Shown piece by piece: positions 1 to 12,662 of a stretch of 64,000 nt of DNA. A program made the translations under genes and the position numbers. The DNA is from Phoronis australis (taxonomy: Eukaryota > Phoronida > Phoronidae), in assembly GCA_002633005.1 (NCBI GenBank), contig NMRA01000557.1:207513-271512 (forward strand), read 5' to 3'. How positions within the stretch are numbered: position 1 is the stretch's first letter; every line of letters starts with the position of its first letter. The notes under the pieces are model-generated. The model worked only from the letters and a program-made list of their open reading frames with translations. It had not been told where the DNA came from and did no database searches.

Positions 1-18
1 TGGGGACTAATTGATTTA

Positions 19-3000
19 TTATTTAGTGTAGACAACGCACAATGAGTCGACGGGACCTTCAGTAGTCGGGATCTCACACGACTTGTACTTTAAGTGGCAC
101 GCCGTTCCTTTACACAGAACAAATGCCACGCAGTTATTGTAGTTGTTACACATCCGCGCACAGGAAACTGCATTGGAATTGATGATTTTACGAATATCGT
201 TTCCGTGACAGTCTCCACACTTGACGTCATAACCAGAAACTTCGGTGATGACGCAACCTGAAAAGTGTATATAAATATATGTACGCCTCATAGTATAGCC
301 ATGCATTACGGGTCGTATGGAGTGGTGGAAAAACTAATTTTCCGTATTTAATAATCATTCAATACTGATTTTCCGTATTTAGAATACGTTGAATACGGAT
401 GCCTTCTTTTTCGCCAAAATAACCTCGCAGGTAGAAACATGATTGTATATATAGCATTGCTTCAGGTTTAGCTCCGTGCGCAAAATTTTAACACGTCAAC
501 ACTATGATATGCGTTTTTAAAACTAAAGAGTAAAATGAAATAAAACAAATATTGTTTACAACTTCTTAATTTACTGTGAAGTTTTGTACCTGAACAGAAC
601 ACTTAATAAATCACAAGAAGTATCGAAATTGTCACAATATTTTTGGAATTAGGAAAGCTATAAACATGACCAATTGATGGACTACACCAGACGAGGTTTT
701 TCTACGGTAAAATATGAGTCAATTTTAAATTTGTTCACAAAACAATCAAAATATGTTGAGCCCAAAAGCAAAACTACCTAAAATTTATAAGGCCGCTCGC
801 AAAGAGAATTTTTAAGAAGCGTCTGAACGTGCATCAGCCAGCATCAGGAGTTAGCCCCGAGGGTGATAATTCTGCAAAATCCACGAGGGCTCTAGATAAG
901 GGGGATAACGACTGAGAACATGAAATAATCTATTTATACCACATACTGAACGAGAAACATTGCAATGAATCGATCTACCTTTCTCGACTCCCCTCGGCTG
1001 TGTAACTACTTTCTATATCAGAGGCCCGGGGTTGGAGGTCGTGACCTTCTAAGAAAAGCCGAGCTATTTTTGTCAAATAATGCTTTTACTCAAAACGAAT
1101 TGAAGAATAAAACAAAATAGAAATAAAGTGAATCTATAATATGAGGTTTAGCAACTATTATAGCTTACTACACGTTTTATCACGCTAAGCTTCGACCACG
1201 AAAATATCGTCTGCTAATGTAGGTTAACACTAGTGACTATAATGCTCACATCAAAGGATCCCGACGACACGACACCCACATTCAAATTGGAGATCGGTGA
1301 TTTACAAGTGAGAGAACACGAGAGAAAATTTCACTGAATTAAAATATCGTTTTTGTGGAAATTATGCGTCTTATTTTTCATAGCAAAGAAATGTCGGTGC
1401 AATGCCCTTTGCTGAAGATGTGATTGTGGCGCGTGCTCATTTAGGTACTATATTTTCACGTTCGATGCCGTCAGCCGCTGAGTGGTGTAGTGGTTAAGTC
1501 GGAGACTCGAAGCTCTTGAGGCCCGGGTTCGAAACCGGCCTCGGTTTCCCGCCTAAATGTTATCTCACTAGTGAGATAACTTTATGGGTTATTACACGGT
1601 TGCATCTGCCATTCGAGGCTAATGTTGTTGTTTAAATGTACTTAATTGCGATTTTCGGAAGTTTGAAACCATCAAAATAGCTAGTGCGCTACAGAAATTA
1701 TCGTGTTGGTGATTTCTTTTAGACTGGAGAAAGACCTAGCCGCTGTACACGTATCTCATACAAACTGGTGGATATGAAAACCGCAAACTGGAATCCACAT
1801 CTGCAGAATCAAAAGAAATGCTCGAAATTTTTGACGCTACGTTAGTGTATATTGGACGTGACTCTCATACAGTATATCGCCAGAATCGCTAGTGAAGGGC
1901 GCACTTAACAGGTCGTGAAGTCCACCAGCACCGGTCAATGTTGCATGCGGTACATGTACCTTACCACAATCAATGTTTGTGGGCATCAACGTTTATAATT
2001 CATTTTGCAAAGGAGTTATGTCGAGCTTTCATTTTAAGTGGTAAACGTTATTGTGACCACTCTCTAAAATTAAAAGTGGGCATTCCAATTTTTCAGGGTT
2101 AAAATATTGGAGTGCTCCCCGTACATGTACATGTAACAATAGCGTACTTTTCAACGCAGTAGGTGCCGCTCTAGGGATGCTCATGTACTGTCAAATGTCC
2201 ACCGCGTCATTGTAGGAAAACTCGCTCAAACTTGAACATTGCATGATATTACCAGTGGTCCATCACATTCGTGTACATATATATGTAAATACATGTGCGG
2301 TATTCAATAAGCAATGAAATATGTTTCGAAATACTGAAAAGTAAGGCCAATCCGTATGCAGTAGAGACCGTACTTTCACGGTTAGTGTGCAACCTCTTGG
2401 ATGAGTTAATTCGCGTGTACAACACCAACTTTGATTGGATTCGTTCATTTGGATTACCTAAAACATTGATCCATGGTGTCGTTCCTGAAGAAAGTTTTAC
2501 TGATCTAAAACAGCGAAGATTTACTGTTGAATATTCTGACGCTCTGTGCTGCGTTTGCACTACATTTTTCCATTGATTTTCGGGAAGTCTGTCGTGGTTC
2601 GCAATTTCGTCCCTGCGTGGCATTGTGATTGGCTGGTGCTTAATCTTTGACTGGAATCATTCATCATCTAAGCTAAAGCAGCAGGCAACCACGCGCATCA
2701 TGTAGTGGCGAGATTGCAAACCTCGCTAGAGCAGCATATTATCACGTATGTCACGCAATGGCAAAATTGCTACCTCGCCAGAATTTCTTTTCCTTTCTGT
2801 ATTTTAGAAGTATGTGCTAACAAATCGAAATAAACTACCATTGCGCACACGGGTATTGTTCTAAAACCCCCACGACCCAGACACCCCATGACCCCTTGAC
2901 CCAGTCCTTGACTGACGACCTCCTCGACTCACGACCCTCTCTGCCCACGGCCCACGACTTTCTTGACCCAAGCTACACAAGCTCAACTCGATCTGAAAAT

Positions 3001-4516
3001 TGTGCTGACTTGCAGGGCCAACGATTCGGGCCGTGAGATCGGCTGGCTTTTTTGTTGTTTGTTCCCCAATTAAGAGTCGATTCGGCAAGTTTGAAAGTCA
3101 AAAACAGAAGAAAAACAACTTGACTAAATCAAGCCAAAGACCTACCAACGTTACAAATGTCGTTCCCGATAAAGTGTTATCGTCTGCTTATCAGTGAAAG
3201 ACAATTTCAAGCTTTTGGGGAGGGTGCGAGGAACCGACGAATACGTAATTTCTCCAGGATACAAAGTTTTATAACACTAACTAGTTTTAACTAAGGAAGT
3301 ATTTCAATGTTACATGGAGTATGTTGTAAACGCGTATGTAATAGAAAGCAAATAATAAAAGTGTGAAACTATGTCCATTAACGTCACTTACTCTATCCCA
3401 AATTTTAGTAGTACAGGGTCATTGGTAGCTGCTCGTGGAACTACTTCCGTGACAACAATAACACAGTCACAATTTCCTATTTGAAATCATGTTCTTATGC
3501 CACTTTCTGTTTTTAACCACTAGGCAAGAGGTAGAGTAGATTTTTGTGTACATAAGCCTTATTGAAAAGTCATTCAGCGGCGTAGGGCCTAATAAGATTA
3601 TGAAATATGTAATAAGCGCAAAGATACATCTATTTTCACAGGCCGTGGGTCGACGGGGTTGTGGGTTGACTTTAGTAAGGCTTGTGGGTGGAGGGGGTCG
3701 TGAGATTCGGGGGTAGACGGACTCGAGGTGTTTTAAGAACAATCCAGCACACGGGAATATGCCAACAGGAGCAACACACACTGTTAGCGATTTACTGGAG
3801 AAAATAAATGGTATTTCTGGGTTTGCAAGAGATCTATCAGTTGTCATTCTTTGAGACCAAGCTCGGCGGTTGAAACAATGTGTGACAAGTCAACTTGCAG
3901 AGGTGGACCTCAAAAACCAACGGAGTATCCGTTCCTTCGTGGCTCTTGACAAAAACTAGAAGAGACCAATTTCATGACGGCATGTATTCTAAATCAATAG
4001 TTGATTCTTGTGATGAAAAGCAGTCCTATATCCACCCCCACAAGTCTCAACTTCCAGAACTACCCTCATTTACAGAAATTGATGGAAGTGGGTGACGTTT
4101 TATTACACTATGCATGCTAGGGTCGTCCAATCAAATTTTGTGTTTGCGACTTCAGATGGTATCATACCTGGAACGAGTCCACTTTTCTCATAATAATTCC
4201 ACTCAGCGTCTGTTAGTTCTTGGTCTTCTCCGGTGCGCTGCTGGTAATTGAACCTGAATGTGCGACATTCCATACGCTGCAGCGAATATGCAAAGGCATA
4301 ACAGTCCTTGACAGCTAAACAGACAAACACGCACTCCAAACCAGTATATGTGGTTGATCTTGAGAGTAACTCTGCATTTCCCGAGATTATTCCTCTTTTC
4401 AGATCGAAGGACTGGCCGCAAGTTTCACCGTGGGATGAACCAATAAACAAGTTCAAGACGAGAGAAAATTTGAGGGAAAAAATCCATAACATCGTTTTGC
4501 TATGCATGACATCCAT
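19..4516 (-). CDS. Two-exon secreted PAN/apple-domain protein
   Basis: Seen: exon 1 runs 4516-4168 and exon 2 runs 257-19, ending in TAA. Exon 1 encodes a hydrophobic signal peptide (LWIFSLKFSLVLNLFIG), then a PAN/apple-like module starting at ETCGQSF with later cysteines in LECVFVC, DCYAFAYS and MECRTF. It ends CCA-G before GTATGA. Exon 2 follows TTTTCAG and starts GT-TGC, so both sides are phase 1 and join in frame. Exon 2 encodes a second apple-like module (GYDVKCGDC, SCARMCNN, NCVAFV, ACHLKYKSC). The product is about 190 aa. Met codons at 4516, 4507 and 4492 all precede the signal peptide; 4516 is preferred because the paralogue at 60342 also begins Met-Asp. Known: PAN/apple domains bind proteins or glycans outside the cell. 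Inferred: a small secreted adhesion or recognition protein. Odd: the 3.9 kb intron is about seven times longer than in the paralogue. Confidence 0.72.
1475..1560 (+). repeat. tRNA-derived SINE head
   Basis: An A-box-like TGGTGTAGTGG (1483-1493) is followed by a perfect B box GGTTCGAAACC (1526-1536), the internal RNA polymerase III promoter of tRNAs. The flanking acceptor-stem halves do not pair convincingly, so this is better read as a SINE head than as a working tRNA. The SINE tail was not delimited. Confidence 0.55.
2838..3775. mobile_element. Inverted-repeat element with GTCGTGGG-rich arms
   Basis: The left arm (2845-2990) reads TATTGTTCTAAAACCCCCAC and then imperfect GACCC/CACGACCC repeats. 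The right arm (3640-3760) shows the complementary GGGTCGTGGGTTG pattern and ends GTGTTTTAAGAACAATCC. The arms are imperfect inverted copies about 650 bp apart, as expected for an old non-autonomous DNA element with subterminal iterons. A related arm lies at 42738-42840. No transposase frame is visible. Confidence 0.45.
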
Positions 4517-5000
4517 GCTGATGTGCTGTAGATTTAACTGCGAAAATGTGCCCTCACGATAAGACAACTGTAAAATGGACGGTTATCTTCCTGAAGATTC
4601 ATTTTTCCTGAAGGACTTTCAAAATCTGCACCGTGACTAAAAGTGGCCAATATGTACATAGCATTGACTATCAGTATTCAAGCAGTATTTGAAGGACTGT
4701 GACAAAGGTATTTCAAACATAAAACGAAAGCCAGGCTTGAATACTAATCCCCGTAAAACCCGGATGAGGATTGCATTAAACATTGTTTGGTACCGTGACA
4801 AAACAATGCAGCTTGTTGGCAAATGGCCTGTGTCAGTACATGTTTCCTTATTTGCCTTTCTCTTGACATTTGAAAGGAAATAGTTTTTTAATGAAGACCA
4901 ACAGTCGGATCAATAAATTTCAATGCCACTATCGTTAACTACATGTATATACTGCTATTTCACAGTTCATTGTGTTGCTAACTTTATGTAATATGGTCTA
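3890..5000 (-). repeat. Duplicated block around PAN exon 1 (copy 1)
   Basis: Exon 1, adjacent intron sequence and about 400 bp of 5' flank are related to 59750-60750. Shared landmarks include GAAGACCAACAG near 4897 and 60717, CAAGGACTGTGAC-type sequence near 4695 and 60500, and GACCAATTTCAT-type sequence near 3965 and 59773. The duplication therefore included promoter DNA. Confidence 0.6.
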
Positions 5001-6200
5001 CCTGTGAAGCTCCGTTTGCCTTTAAAGAGGCATATAACGTGGAAGCTCGTCAAAAATCACTTACAAAAGAGAGAAATGCACGAAAAAAAAATCTGTAGTC
5101 ACCACAGAGTTTATAAGTTCCCTCCCAGTTAAGATAAAAGTGTTCATGAGCTCACAGTCTTTCGGCAGACAGCTGACTGACAAAATAGACATGAAGAGCA
5201 GATTACCAAGTGCGGTTGCTTTCCGAGTCTGAGGTCGAATGAACACTGAATGAGTCCAGCCAACGACGTAATCAGTTTTTTAAACACATCCCAACTGCAT
5301 TTTAGGATATTTCTATTACAGCAATACCTTTATAATTAAGAAAATGTACACCTTTACCAAATGAATTTTTCCGACTTGGTTAAATACTCACTTGCTGAAG
5401 GTTATTCTGTAATTTTAATAATTAAATGCTATTTTTTATTTTTCAGTTGTCTGGAATTTTCATGTAATCAGTCACTGGGAATTGGCACAGATGGGTTGAA
5501 AGACAAAGAAGAATGCAAGTTACCACAGTTTTCAAAGAAGGTGATCTCGTTTTCTGCGCATGTCTGCTTTGCAATGACGAAAGTTCACCCTCAGACCCGA
5601 ACCAATGCTATTCCATATTTTTCTGGGTTTTACTTGACCGGTCTGGTCATATGAACGCAGCACACTGCCATTTTACTTCTGGGTAAGTAGGGTTATTATA
5701 ATGACCTAAACTTGGATTGTTGTTCAACACAGGAAGACACCAAAAATAAACCCTTTATTTTTTACACAAATATGCTTTTTCCAAATCAGTTATACTTAGA
5801 CATTCAGTCTTCGTATGTTCTTTCCAAAAGAAGTCGAATTCAGAATTTAACACATTGCGTAGGTGTGCTTTAGGGAGGTCACTTTATATGAGAAGAACCT
5901 TATTTACTTGCAACAATGTGAAATTTGAAAAATCAAAACAAGACAGCTATTAAGCTTTAATTTAAATATACGTGCCGAGCTTTAAGTGCAAGTTAAGATT
6001 TTGAGAGGTGGTATTCGAGAAACCCTTGATTCAAAGTAGTGATCAATGGGTGCAGGAGATCATTTTGAAGCAATTCTTAAAAGGGTATCTAATGCTCTTT
6101 AAATTTAAAAGCACATATCTGCAGCAGCATGAGAAGCTGGTTAGTTCATGCTGAATTTGAAAAAAAAAATAAATGGAAGTGTAAAATGTTTATAGTAATA
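5001..6200. other. No gene recognised
   Basis: AT-rich sequence. The open frame at 5361-5654 has no recognisable domain. I see nothing supportable. Confidence 0.5.
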
Positions 6201-6204
6201 AGGT

Positions 6205-6967
6205 GCGCCCTGGGAGATATGATTTCGATCCGAGGATGCCAGTCAGAAGGCAGAAAAGAACCCTCCAAGAAAACAACTTAGACAAGGTCGCAGAGGCCAC
6301 CAATGGCAAGTGTGGTGTTCTGCGCTACAACTTGCAAAACCAGACGGGAATCTGTTCAGTGGGCCAGAGATAAGCGACATTGCTGAAAAATAGATGTATC
6401 TTCAGTTGTAGGAGCATGTCTATTGAAACTGCTGAACAAGTTTTTGCTGCCTCAGATGGTACATGTAAGTGTTCCTCTGATTCCATTGAGTCATTATGGA
6501 AATTCCAACAACTGGCAGTTATTGATCTTGCGCGAGCAACAATCGGTCAATCATAAGCGTCTCTTAGTAAATTCCCGTCGTCTGGACCAGTTGACATCTT
6601 CACGCATTGGCAAATGTTCTCAGCAAGTTAACAACAATATGGTAATGACTGGTTCTACTCACAGCACTGTTGCCAGTATTATGGGTTACTATCAACAACC
6701 ATGTGTCTCAGCTAAGATGGGTTCAAGTAAAGAAAGATGTGCATTAAAACTATTCCAGGAAGCAACGTGCTCAGCACAGAGACAACTCCAAGTCCAACAG
6801 GCCTTCTGGTGTCAACGAAATCACCTTTCATAGCAGCCAGTCCCGATGGAACAGAGGTAGTCTCTTGCAGTTGCTGTGACAGTGGATGTCGCCAAATGAA
6901 GTGCCCATGGAAATACCAACATCAGTCTGTGCCACATTATATAAAGCAGCCACATTACTGTATCTAG
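6205..6967 (+). pseudogene. YqaJ-type exonuclease pseudogene
   Basis: Seen: coding resemblance is spread over several frames. The first segment gives RYDFDPRMPVRRQKRT. A second frame (6423-6833) gives EQQSVNHKRL, then LTSSRIGKCSQQ, then MGYYQQPCVSAKMGSS. A third (6737-6967) gives SPFIAASPDGTEVVSCSCC and MKCPWKYQH before a stop. Known: in YqaJ-type nucleases of animal genomes an order like EQS..W...R..R.TAS.FG, then G...E..A, then PF.ASPDG....C.C, then .EVKCP(Y/W)K is characteristic, and the aspartate of SPDG and the acid-x-K of the last motif belong to the PD-(D/E)xK active site. Here the last acidic residue is Gln or Met (RQMKCP), and frames are broken at least twice. It is a decayed copy, probably transposon-associated. 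Confidence 0.6.
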
Positions 6968-7734
6968 TTAGCTGATAATGGCATAACCGTAAAGGCTGGT
7001 CATAGGTCTTATGCACAAATCAGACAAACATGTAGGCCTACTGTGATAAAAAATGGTGTGACTTTTGGTTTACACGCATGAGCGGCAAAGCACTGACATG
7101 AGCGGGGGGGGGGCTACACATGTATACATGTAGTTCCTACGCTACCTATGATGCACGCGCCCATGTCCATGGGTGGCGCAGCATTGAAATAAGCGGTGCT
7201 GCGCCCGTGACGGAGCGGCTAAGACGGACAACATCATTGTTTCAAGAGTAGTCATAAACGAACAATTTATTGATAAACTCGTTCAAACGGCTTCAATAAT
7301 ATTTGAAACGTGCATCATCCCTGAACTGGAGTTGATATTAGCCCAGGATAAAGTACAAATCCTTTATAATGTCCGAATAGTCACGAGCACTTTATTTTTG
7401 AGAGTTGGTCAAAAAGGTACAAGAAGGAGAGCATTAAATAATAACAAAGGTTTGGCATTGAGATATCAACAGGAATATGTTAATGCAGATGAACTTGATT
7501 AAATGTACATGTATGAGAAGGAACCTTTGGAATATGTGCGTTGTTGCAATAGTTTGTTGTAACCATGATAGACTTACATACGTTATGGGACTTTGGTAAT
7601 TGTACTTGTTATCGACGTATTAAAATTCATAAAAGGGCGGAACGCTGTTAAGAGGTACAACTGAAATTCACGTTGCTCAGGTCAAGCAAAAAATCCATTG
7701 TTACGGTGTGCAGTCTTCCTTTACCATGACTATA
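6968..7734. other. No gene recognised
   Basis: Contains a G-run near 7104 and TACATGTA-type palindromes near 7118-7132. No supportable gene. Confidence 0.5.
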
Positions 7735-8765
7735 TCTGTGCTCGCCATATCTACTGCACAGAACCAGGCCTTAATCTTCGGCCGACGGACGGATTTTTGT
7801 GGTGCCAATTTAGCGCTGGTGTAAACCTTTGCCATGTTTATTGCCAATACTAAAAGAGAGAACACAGAACGTTAATTGCGTTTTAGTACGCCTACATGCA
7901 CATGCACGTGTCTCTACGCCCCATTACACCGTAACTTACTGTACGTAGACGCGCCATTAAAAATTAAAAGGCCGTTGTATGACTGATGTGTCTGTGTGTG
8001 TCTACGCACTACGACAGCACTACCTGCATGTAACAGTTGCATTCACTAAAGCATGTAGTTCATGTCATCAACCACGGATGTCATTCAATAAATATGTTAA
8101 AGATGATATTCTCATTAAAACCATGAATATCTAAATTTGTAGCAAGAGTCACCTAGTGACTTCCTGGAGAACTGTGTGTACAAGTATAATCAATAAAGAA
8201 ACAATTCGTAAATATTGCGGTTTTAAAGGCAACGCTGCAGCTGATACATGTACATGTACAGTGTACACTTAAAAACAAGTGTCAACGTACAGAAAACCCT
8301 AATAATTCCCAATATTTTACACAATTGCTAGTTGATAGTGAAATAAACAAATAATTAAAACTGTTCGTTGTACAATTAGGGCAGCGGTGAAATATTAAAG
8401 TACTCGTCTTACATAAAAACTGTCTTACAAAGCGGGACTTTCGCGAGATTGTAATGCTAACTAGTTCTTGGATGATTTTTGGCACTCTGAAAAACCCGGG
8501 GTTGTTTGCAAACTAGTAGTTCATGTGCATAATCCCAACTTAATTAATGGGACATACAACTATTGCATCTTTAAAATCATTGATTTTTTCTTGAAACAAA
8601 ACAAATTCAGGGGAATTCATTGTCCAGTTATTAATGGTCAAAATATTGAAAATGATAGCTTAACTCTAAACCATATTAGTTGTTTTTCCACAAACATATT
8701 TTTCAAAATCATTTTTATAGAAAAATGTTGGTTTTACGCTGCAAAAGGAAACTGTAGTAAAACAT
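7735..8765 (+). repeat. Dispersed repeat family, copy 1
   Basis: 7735-8110 is related to 45125-45500; shared stretches include GGTGCCAATTTAGCG, GACAGCACTACCT-type sequence and TCAATAAATATGT. The part at about 8630-8765 (CCATATTAGTTGTTTTTCC) is related to 51520-51610, and CAGTTATTAATGGTCAAA links 8625 with 45540. The three partial copies tile one longer unit of at least about 1 kb. No coding signal was recognised. Confidence 0.55.
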
Positions 8766-9548
8766 ATGCAGCAGTTAGCCGGTTCTAAAATACAAATAAA
8801 GTCACATTTGCCCGTGTTGCGCTCCAAACAAATGCTGATTCATAGTTATTATCAAAACACTGAAATCCTGAAAGCGATCGCTGATAGGCTGATATTGCAT
8901 TGACATGGGTGGCGAGTCTTCGAATGCTTATCACTTATTTTTGTGCCATATTGTGAAGAATTTACATCGTATTTTATCATCATCAGCCGTGCTGACTTGC
9001 ATTTTACTGTTTGCCATAGTTTTGTAAAAGACTCGAAATGCCTTTTTATGAATCCTGGTTGTTCAAACTTTTGAAACAGACTCTATTCAAAGGGGTAGGA
9101 CATTGGCATACCATCGATTGCCTCATAGGGGCTTGGGTTTATCTGTTCCTCAATCACCACTGACGCAACTCATTACTATAAAAACATGAATGTTGGACAC
9201 TAAAATTCGGTTTGCTCAGCATTTTCTACTCAATTTTTCATACATGTAGAACTCCCTGAAATCAGCATTTTGACCGAACAAATACCTTCATTCACATCAT
9301 CACTTTGTAGTGGTGATTTTACGACACAAATGTCAGAAAACGCCAAAATTACCAATTGGGGATAAATTTCTTGACTTTGGCGTAGGAGTTGCTTGCTCAA
9401 ACTCAGAATATTATCTTCGACAGGCGTACAAGTTGAAGCACAACTAGAATCTGCCATGTTAACTCTTTGGGTCCTTGAATTCAAAACTTTGAGTGTGTTT
9501 TGAAATTTTTGCCACCAATTCATCACCCCAGTGATATATTGATGGGGT
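8766..9548. other. No gene recognised
   Basis: The minus frame at 9230-9526 contains a tidy Met-Ala-Asp start at about 9458 but no recognisable domain or splice context, so I do not call it. Confidence 0.4.
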
Positions 9549-9779
9549 CAAGGAAAGATAAGGCTTCGGAAGAAATATCCAGAGGTGGTTGACAACTACC
9601 AGAAGTACGACTGCAGAGTGTGGTGTTTTCCCATGGAAGTGAAATCCAGAAGTTTCGTGGGACAATCTATGTCAGGTATTACATTGAGACAAAGGAAGAC
9701 AGTGGTGGGTGACATAGGATACCAGGATGAAAGAGCATCGCGGTAGTTGTGGAAATGAAGAACAGTGCATTGAGACAGA
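9549..9779 (+). pseudogene. Retroelement-type protein remnant
   Basis: Seen: one frame reads RKKYPEVVDNYQKYDCRVWC, then FPMEVKSRSFVGQSM, then RQRKTVVGDIGY, then DERASR followed by TAG, TGG (Trp) and further stops. Known: this resembles the segment K(Y)..L...C...GW....PVEVG.RGFVGQS.......G......R......AERAS.WLW found C-terminal to the reverse transcriptase in many invertebrate and fish retroelement proteins. The central glycine of VGxRGF is replaced (KSRSF), and stops interrupt the end. No reverse transcriptase core is visible upstream. It is a short dead fragment. Confidence 0.5.
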
Positions 9780-12404
9780 AAAGCTCTAGCGTCCCTGAAG
9801 CTGCTGGAGGGAACTACAGTTTATGAGAACAAATGCCAATATACTATCGTGATTGCCTCGTTTGGCGCAACTCTGAAGGCTGTTGTGGACAGTGACAAAA
9901 CAGCCAAGGAAGGAGGACTTCCAACTCGTGAGAGAACTGGCGTCGTCTTACCAGAAGTTTTCAGACAACTCAACGGGATCGTTGTGTCACGTCTGCGCTC
10001 CTCAATCAATATTAGTATAGCTGGTTGCGTCACAGGTAATTTTAGCCACTTGGCAAACCCAATACACAGATTTTGAACAATTTACCAATGGCGCTTGTTT
10101 ACATGGGCATCTCTACATGTACAGGTACATGTATGCATCTTCAATATTGTGAAGCAATATCTGAATATAATTGACAGTCAATGCGCTATCAGAATAAAAA
10201 TACTTATATTCATTAAATGGCACTTCGACTCAGCTAGCAAGTGTTATCTGAATTTCTTTATTCAGATTAGGAACGATTTCGGATCCCTTGGTGCCATGCA
10301 GGCCTCAAACTTGATAGTACCATCTTGTAAGAATTTATATCAGTTTGACTAAGGACGGCATCAAATTTTAAAAATGAGGTCAAGCATCTTAGCTTTGATA
10401 CAGCAACAATTGGCCACTTCATAAGTTAGTAATCTAAGAACTTGTGAGCTCTGATAAGCGGCATTGACGTACAGTATATACGGGTACAACGGGCGGGGAA
10501 TATGACGCACTGATCGATCAATGCAAACCCCTCTCCGTGCGGTAGGTAACATTAGCTGCAGTACGGTAGAAACTAATTCATTCTATGATTGTGAGGCTGG
10601 CCCCGTTTCCTACACCTGCTCATCCCCAGCTGTTCCTTGCAAAGGTCCTAGGTTACTTCTCAGGGACAGAAATGTATTCCAAATTCACTCAAGATTCCAA
10701 GTTCACAGGTTGCAACAGGAGTACTCGGCTCGTAGTAAACCACGTGCCTTCAACTCTTCGGTAAGTTTGTTGCCACACCTCTTCTGAGATAAAATGCCAA
10801 TGCCTTTAAGCTTCAAAGAAAATCCACACTTGAAAGAATCTCTTGCGGAGATTCAATTGCAGCTGGGGATTCACGTGATATGCATTGCACATTTTTCCAA
10901 AAGACCAATCTTTCAAAGTTCTTGAACAAACAAAAGGTAAACAAGTGGTATGGATGTAAAATCTCAATTGTTGGTTGTGAGAGTGACCGAAATCCGATAG
11001 ATGGCGAAGTGCGTCATTTCTTCGAAACACGCCAGTCAGCTCAGCCAAGGCTGTTATTTTATGTTGTTAGGTCATTTTTTGATGCAGCAATGAGCTCATA
11101 CTTATATACAGTGTAGAGGCGTTGTGGCAGCGGTGTAAAGAAAGTTCATCACTGTGCGAAGTAACCATCGAGGTAAAAGACAACGAGTTAAAAACTTTGC
11201 CAGGGTAGAGGTACACCTCCGAAAACTAGACCTAGCCTTCGTGCATATCACCTCTTTTTAATATATCGTTAAGGAATTCGAGTACCGTCTTGGAGAATGG
11301 ATTGCTTTTTGTTCAGTCTGAGGGGGGGTTCATTCCAAAAAGACTTTTGTTGTGTTTTGCCCTGGTGTGACGTACAGCAGACCTACGCAGCTAACCCGGG
11401 ATTTTTTGGCATAGTACAGATACCTGTAGCTTATCCTCTGACACACCGCCACCCATACTGAGAAGTGGCCCTGTGGAAACATGATGCTTACAAACGTAAA
11501 TCCGTGTGTGAGCATCAGTGCACCTATTTGGTGGGAAGTTTACCGATCACATCGCTACTACTCGCACACGGCATCTATGCGCCATGGACAGCGTGTGCAA
11601 GTAGTGGTGATGTAATGCACTGTACCTGTTTGGACTCAAGCTCCTAGGATTGGGGCTTCCTTGGTTTTGTTACTTTGACACTGTCCGTTTTAATAAATCG
11701 CAACTATTCAAGTCAAAGGTCGTCGCCATGCTACGTACGTACATGTACATGTACATGTAGCAGTAAACTGTTCGGAAAGGGTTAACCAGATTTCAAATGT
11801 CATGACGTTAGTTTCATTATCACTTGGTTATCTCTTCCTGCTTTAATCAACGGAGAATCCATGCATTGAGCGGGAGGTGGTTCGAATTTTTAGAAAGGTG
11901 GACCTTTTGCAAACGTCAACAGTCGAGTTCTTGGTAAGGCGCTTGACGCAGGTTAATTATGAGAAAGGGAAATCTGTATCAACTACAACGATGGCTCTCA
12001 GCTCTATGTTCCTGAGATAAGACGGAACTTGTAATACCAGATGATGATGTCATGACGGTTGCTCGCAAACAACATGAATCAAATAGCGGAGTTGCAACCG
12101 AATCGATTTAACGATTGCGCATGTCCGGAAATTAGGGTGCGCAAAGGCTATTGGTATTGATTAGGGAATATGGAATGGCCGATTGGTTTGCACGACGTGT
12201 GATATGTTTGCGTTAAACTACGCTGCTGTATGTAATTCTGCAGCTATTCGCCCTAATAAGCGCCCATGCCCCAATAAGTGTCCCAACGAGTTTTCAGACT
12301 TTGCTAAAGTAAACGCCCAGCCCACGAACAACATGCGAAAAATGCCTTACCTACACTTCTAACGTCTCCAATTTACAAAATTGAAAGATACGACAGTCCT
12401 AAAT
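9780..12404. other. No gene recognised
   Basis: Holds several TACATGTA-type arrays (for example 11740-11759). A possible coding stretch at 10521-10754 runs into a consensus donor (TCTTCG then GTAAGT), but it has no recognisable domain. A CAATAAGTGTCCC / TAATAAGCGCCCATGCC direct pair lies near 12255-12285. Confidence 0.4.
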
Positions 12405-12662
12405 TGGTAGACCACGAGCCTCACCGTTTTGTCCATATACACTTCAAACTTAGGCCGCGATTCAAGAAAGAACGCAAATGCTCTTGCAAGGGATGTGCCC
12501 CACTATACGCGGGTCTGGACTTTGAAAACAGACGCAGCGTACTTGTCAGCGGGATCGCATTGTTTCTTTCGGGTACAGAACTTCTCAGGCCTCAACGGGA
12601 ATCCAAACTTCTTTGTACACGTGACAACCGTGAATCGAAGACTAATAAGAATTAGCACGCGG
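12405..12662 (-). pseudogene. HIRAN-like domain pseudogene
   Basis: Seen on the minus strand in three broken frames: ISLRFTVV, HVYKEVWIPVEA then a stop, EVLYPKETMRSR, DPADKYAASVFKVQTRV, VGHIPCKSICVLS, FLNRGLSLKCIWTKR. Known: the order F....HVYKD.W.P..GE.L.....P.NP.DKYAVAV.....VVGH+P..IS....FL..GG.+.C.VTGKR is a recurrent HIRAN-like module of invertebrate proteins. All blocks are present in order, but at least three frame changes and stops rule out expression. HIRAN domains bind DNA ends in other proteins; no such role is inferred for this relic. Confidence 0.55.

Larger units (their letters stand above)
258..4167 (-). other. Long intron of the first PAN gene
   Basis: This 3.9 kb intron holds a tRNA-derived SINE head (1480-1540) and an inverted-repeat element with GTCGTGGG-rich arms (2838-3775). 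Its part next to exon 1 (about 3945-4160) is clearly related to 59750-59970 beside the paralogue. The open frames here (2249-2623, 2295-2576, 3467-3847) have no recognisable domain and look like chance. Confidence 0.6.

Noticed and set aside
1475-1560. Functional tRNA gene
   Set aside because: A and B boxes are good but acceptor-stem pairing is not, so a SINE head is the better reading.
10521-10787. Exon ending at a GTAAGT donor
   Set aside because: No recognisable family, start or acceptor; a single donor match is expected by chance.
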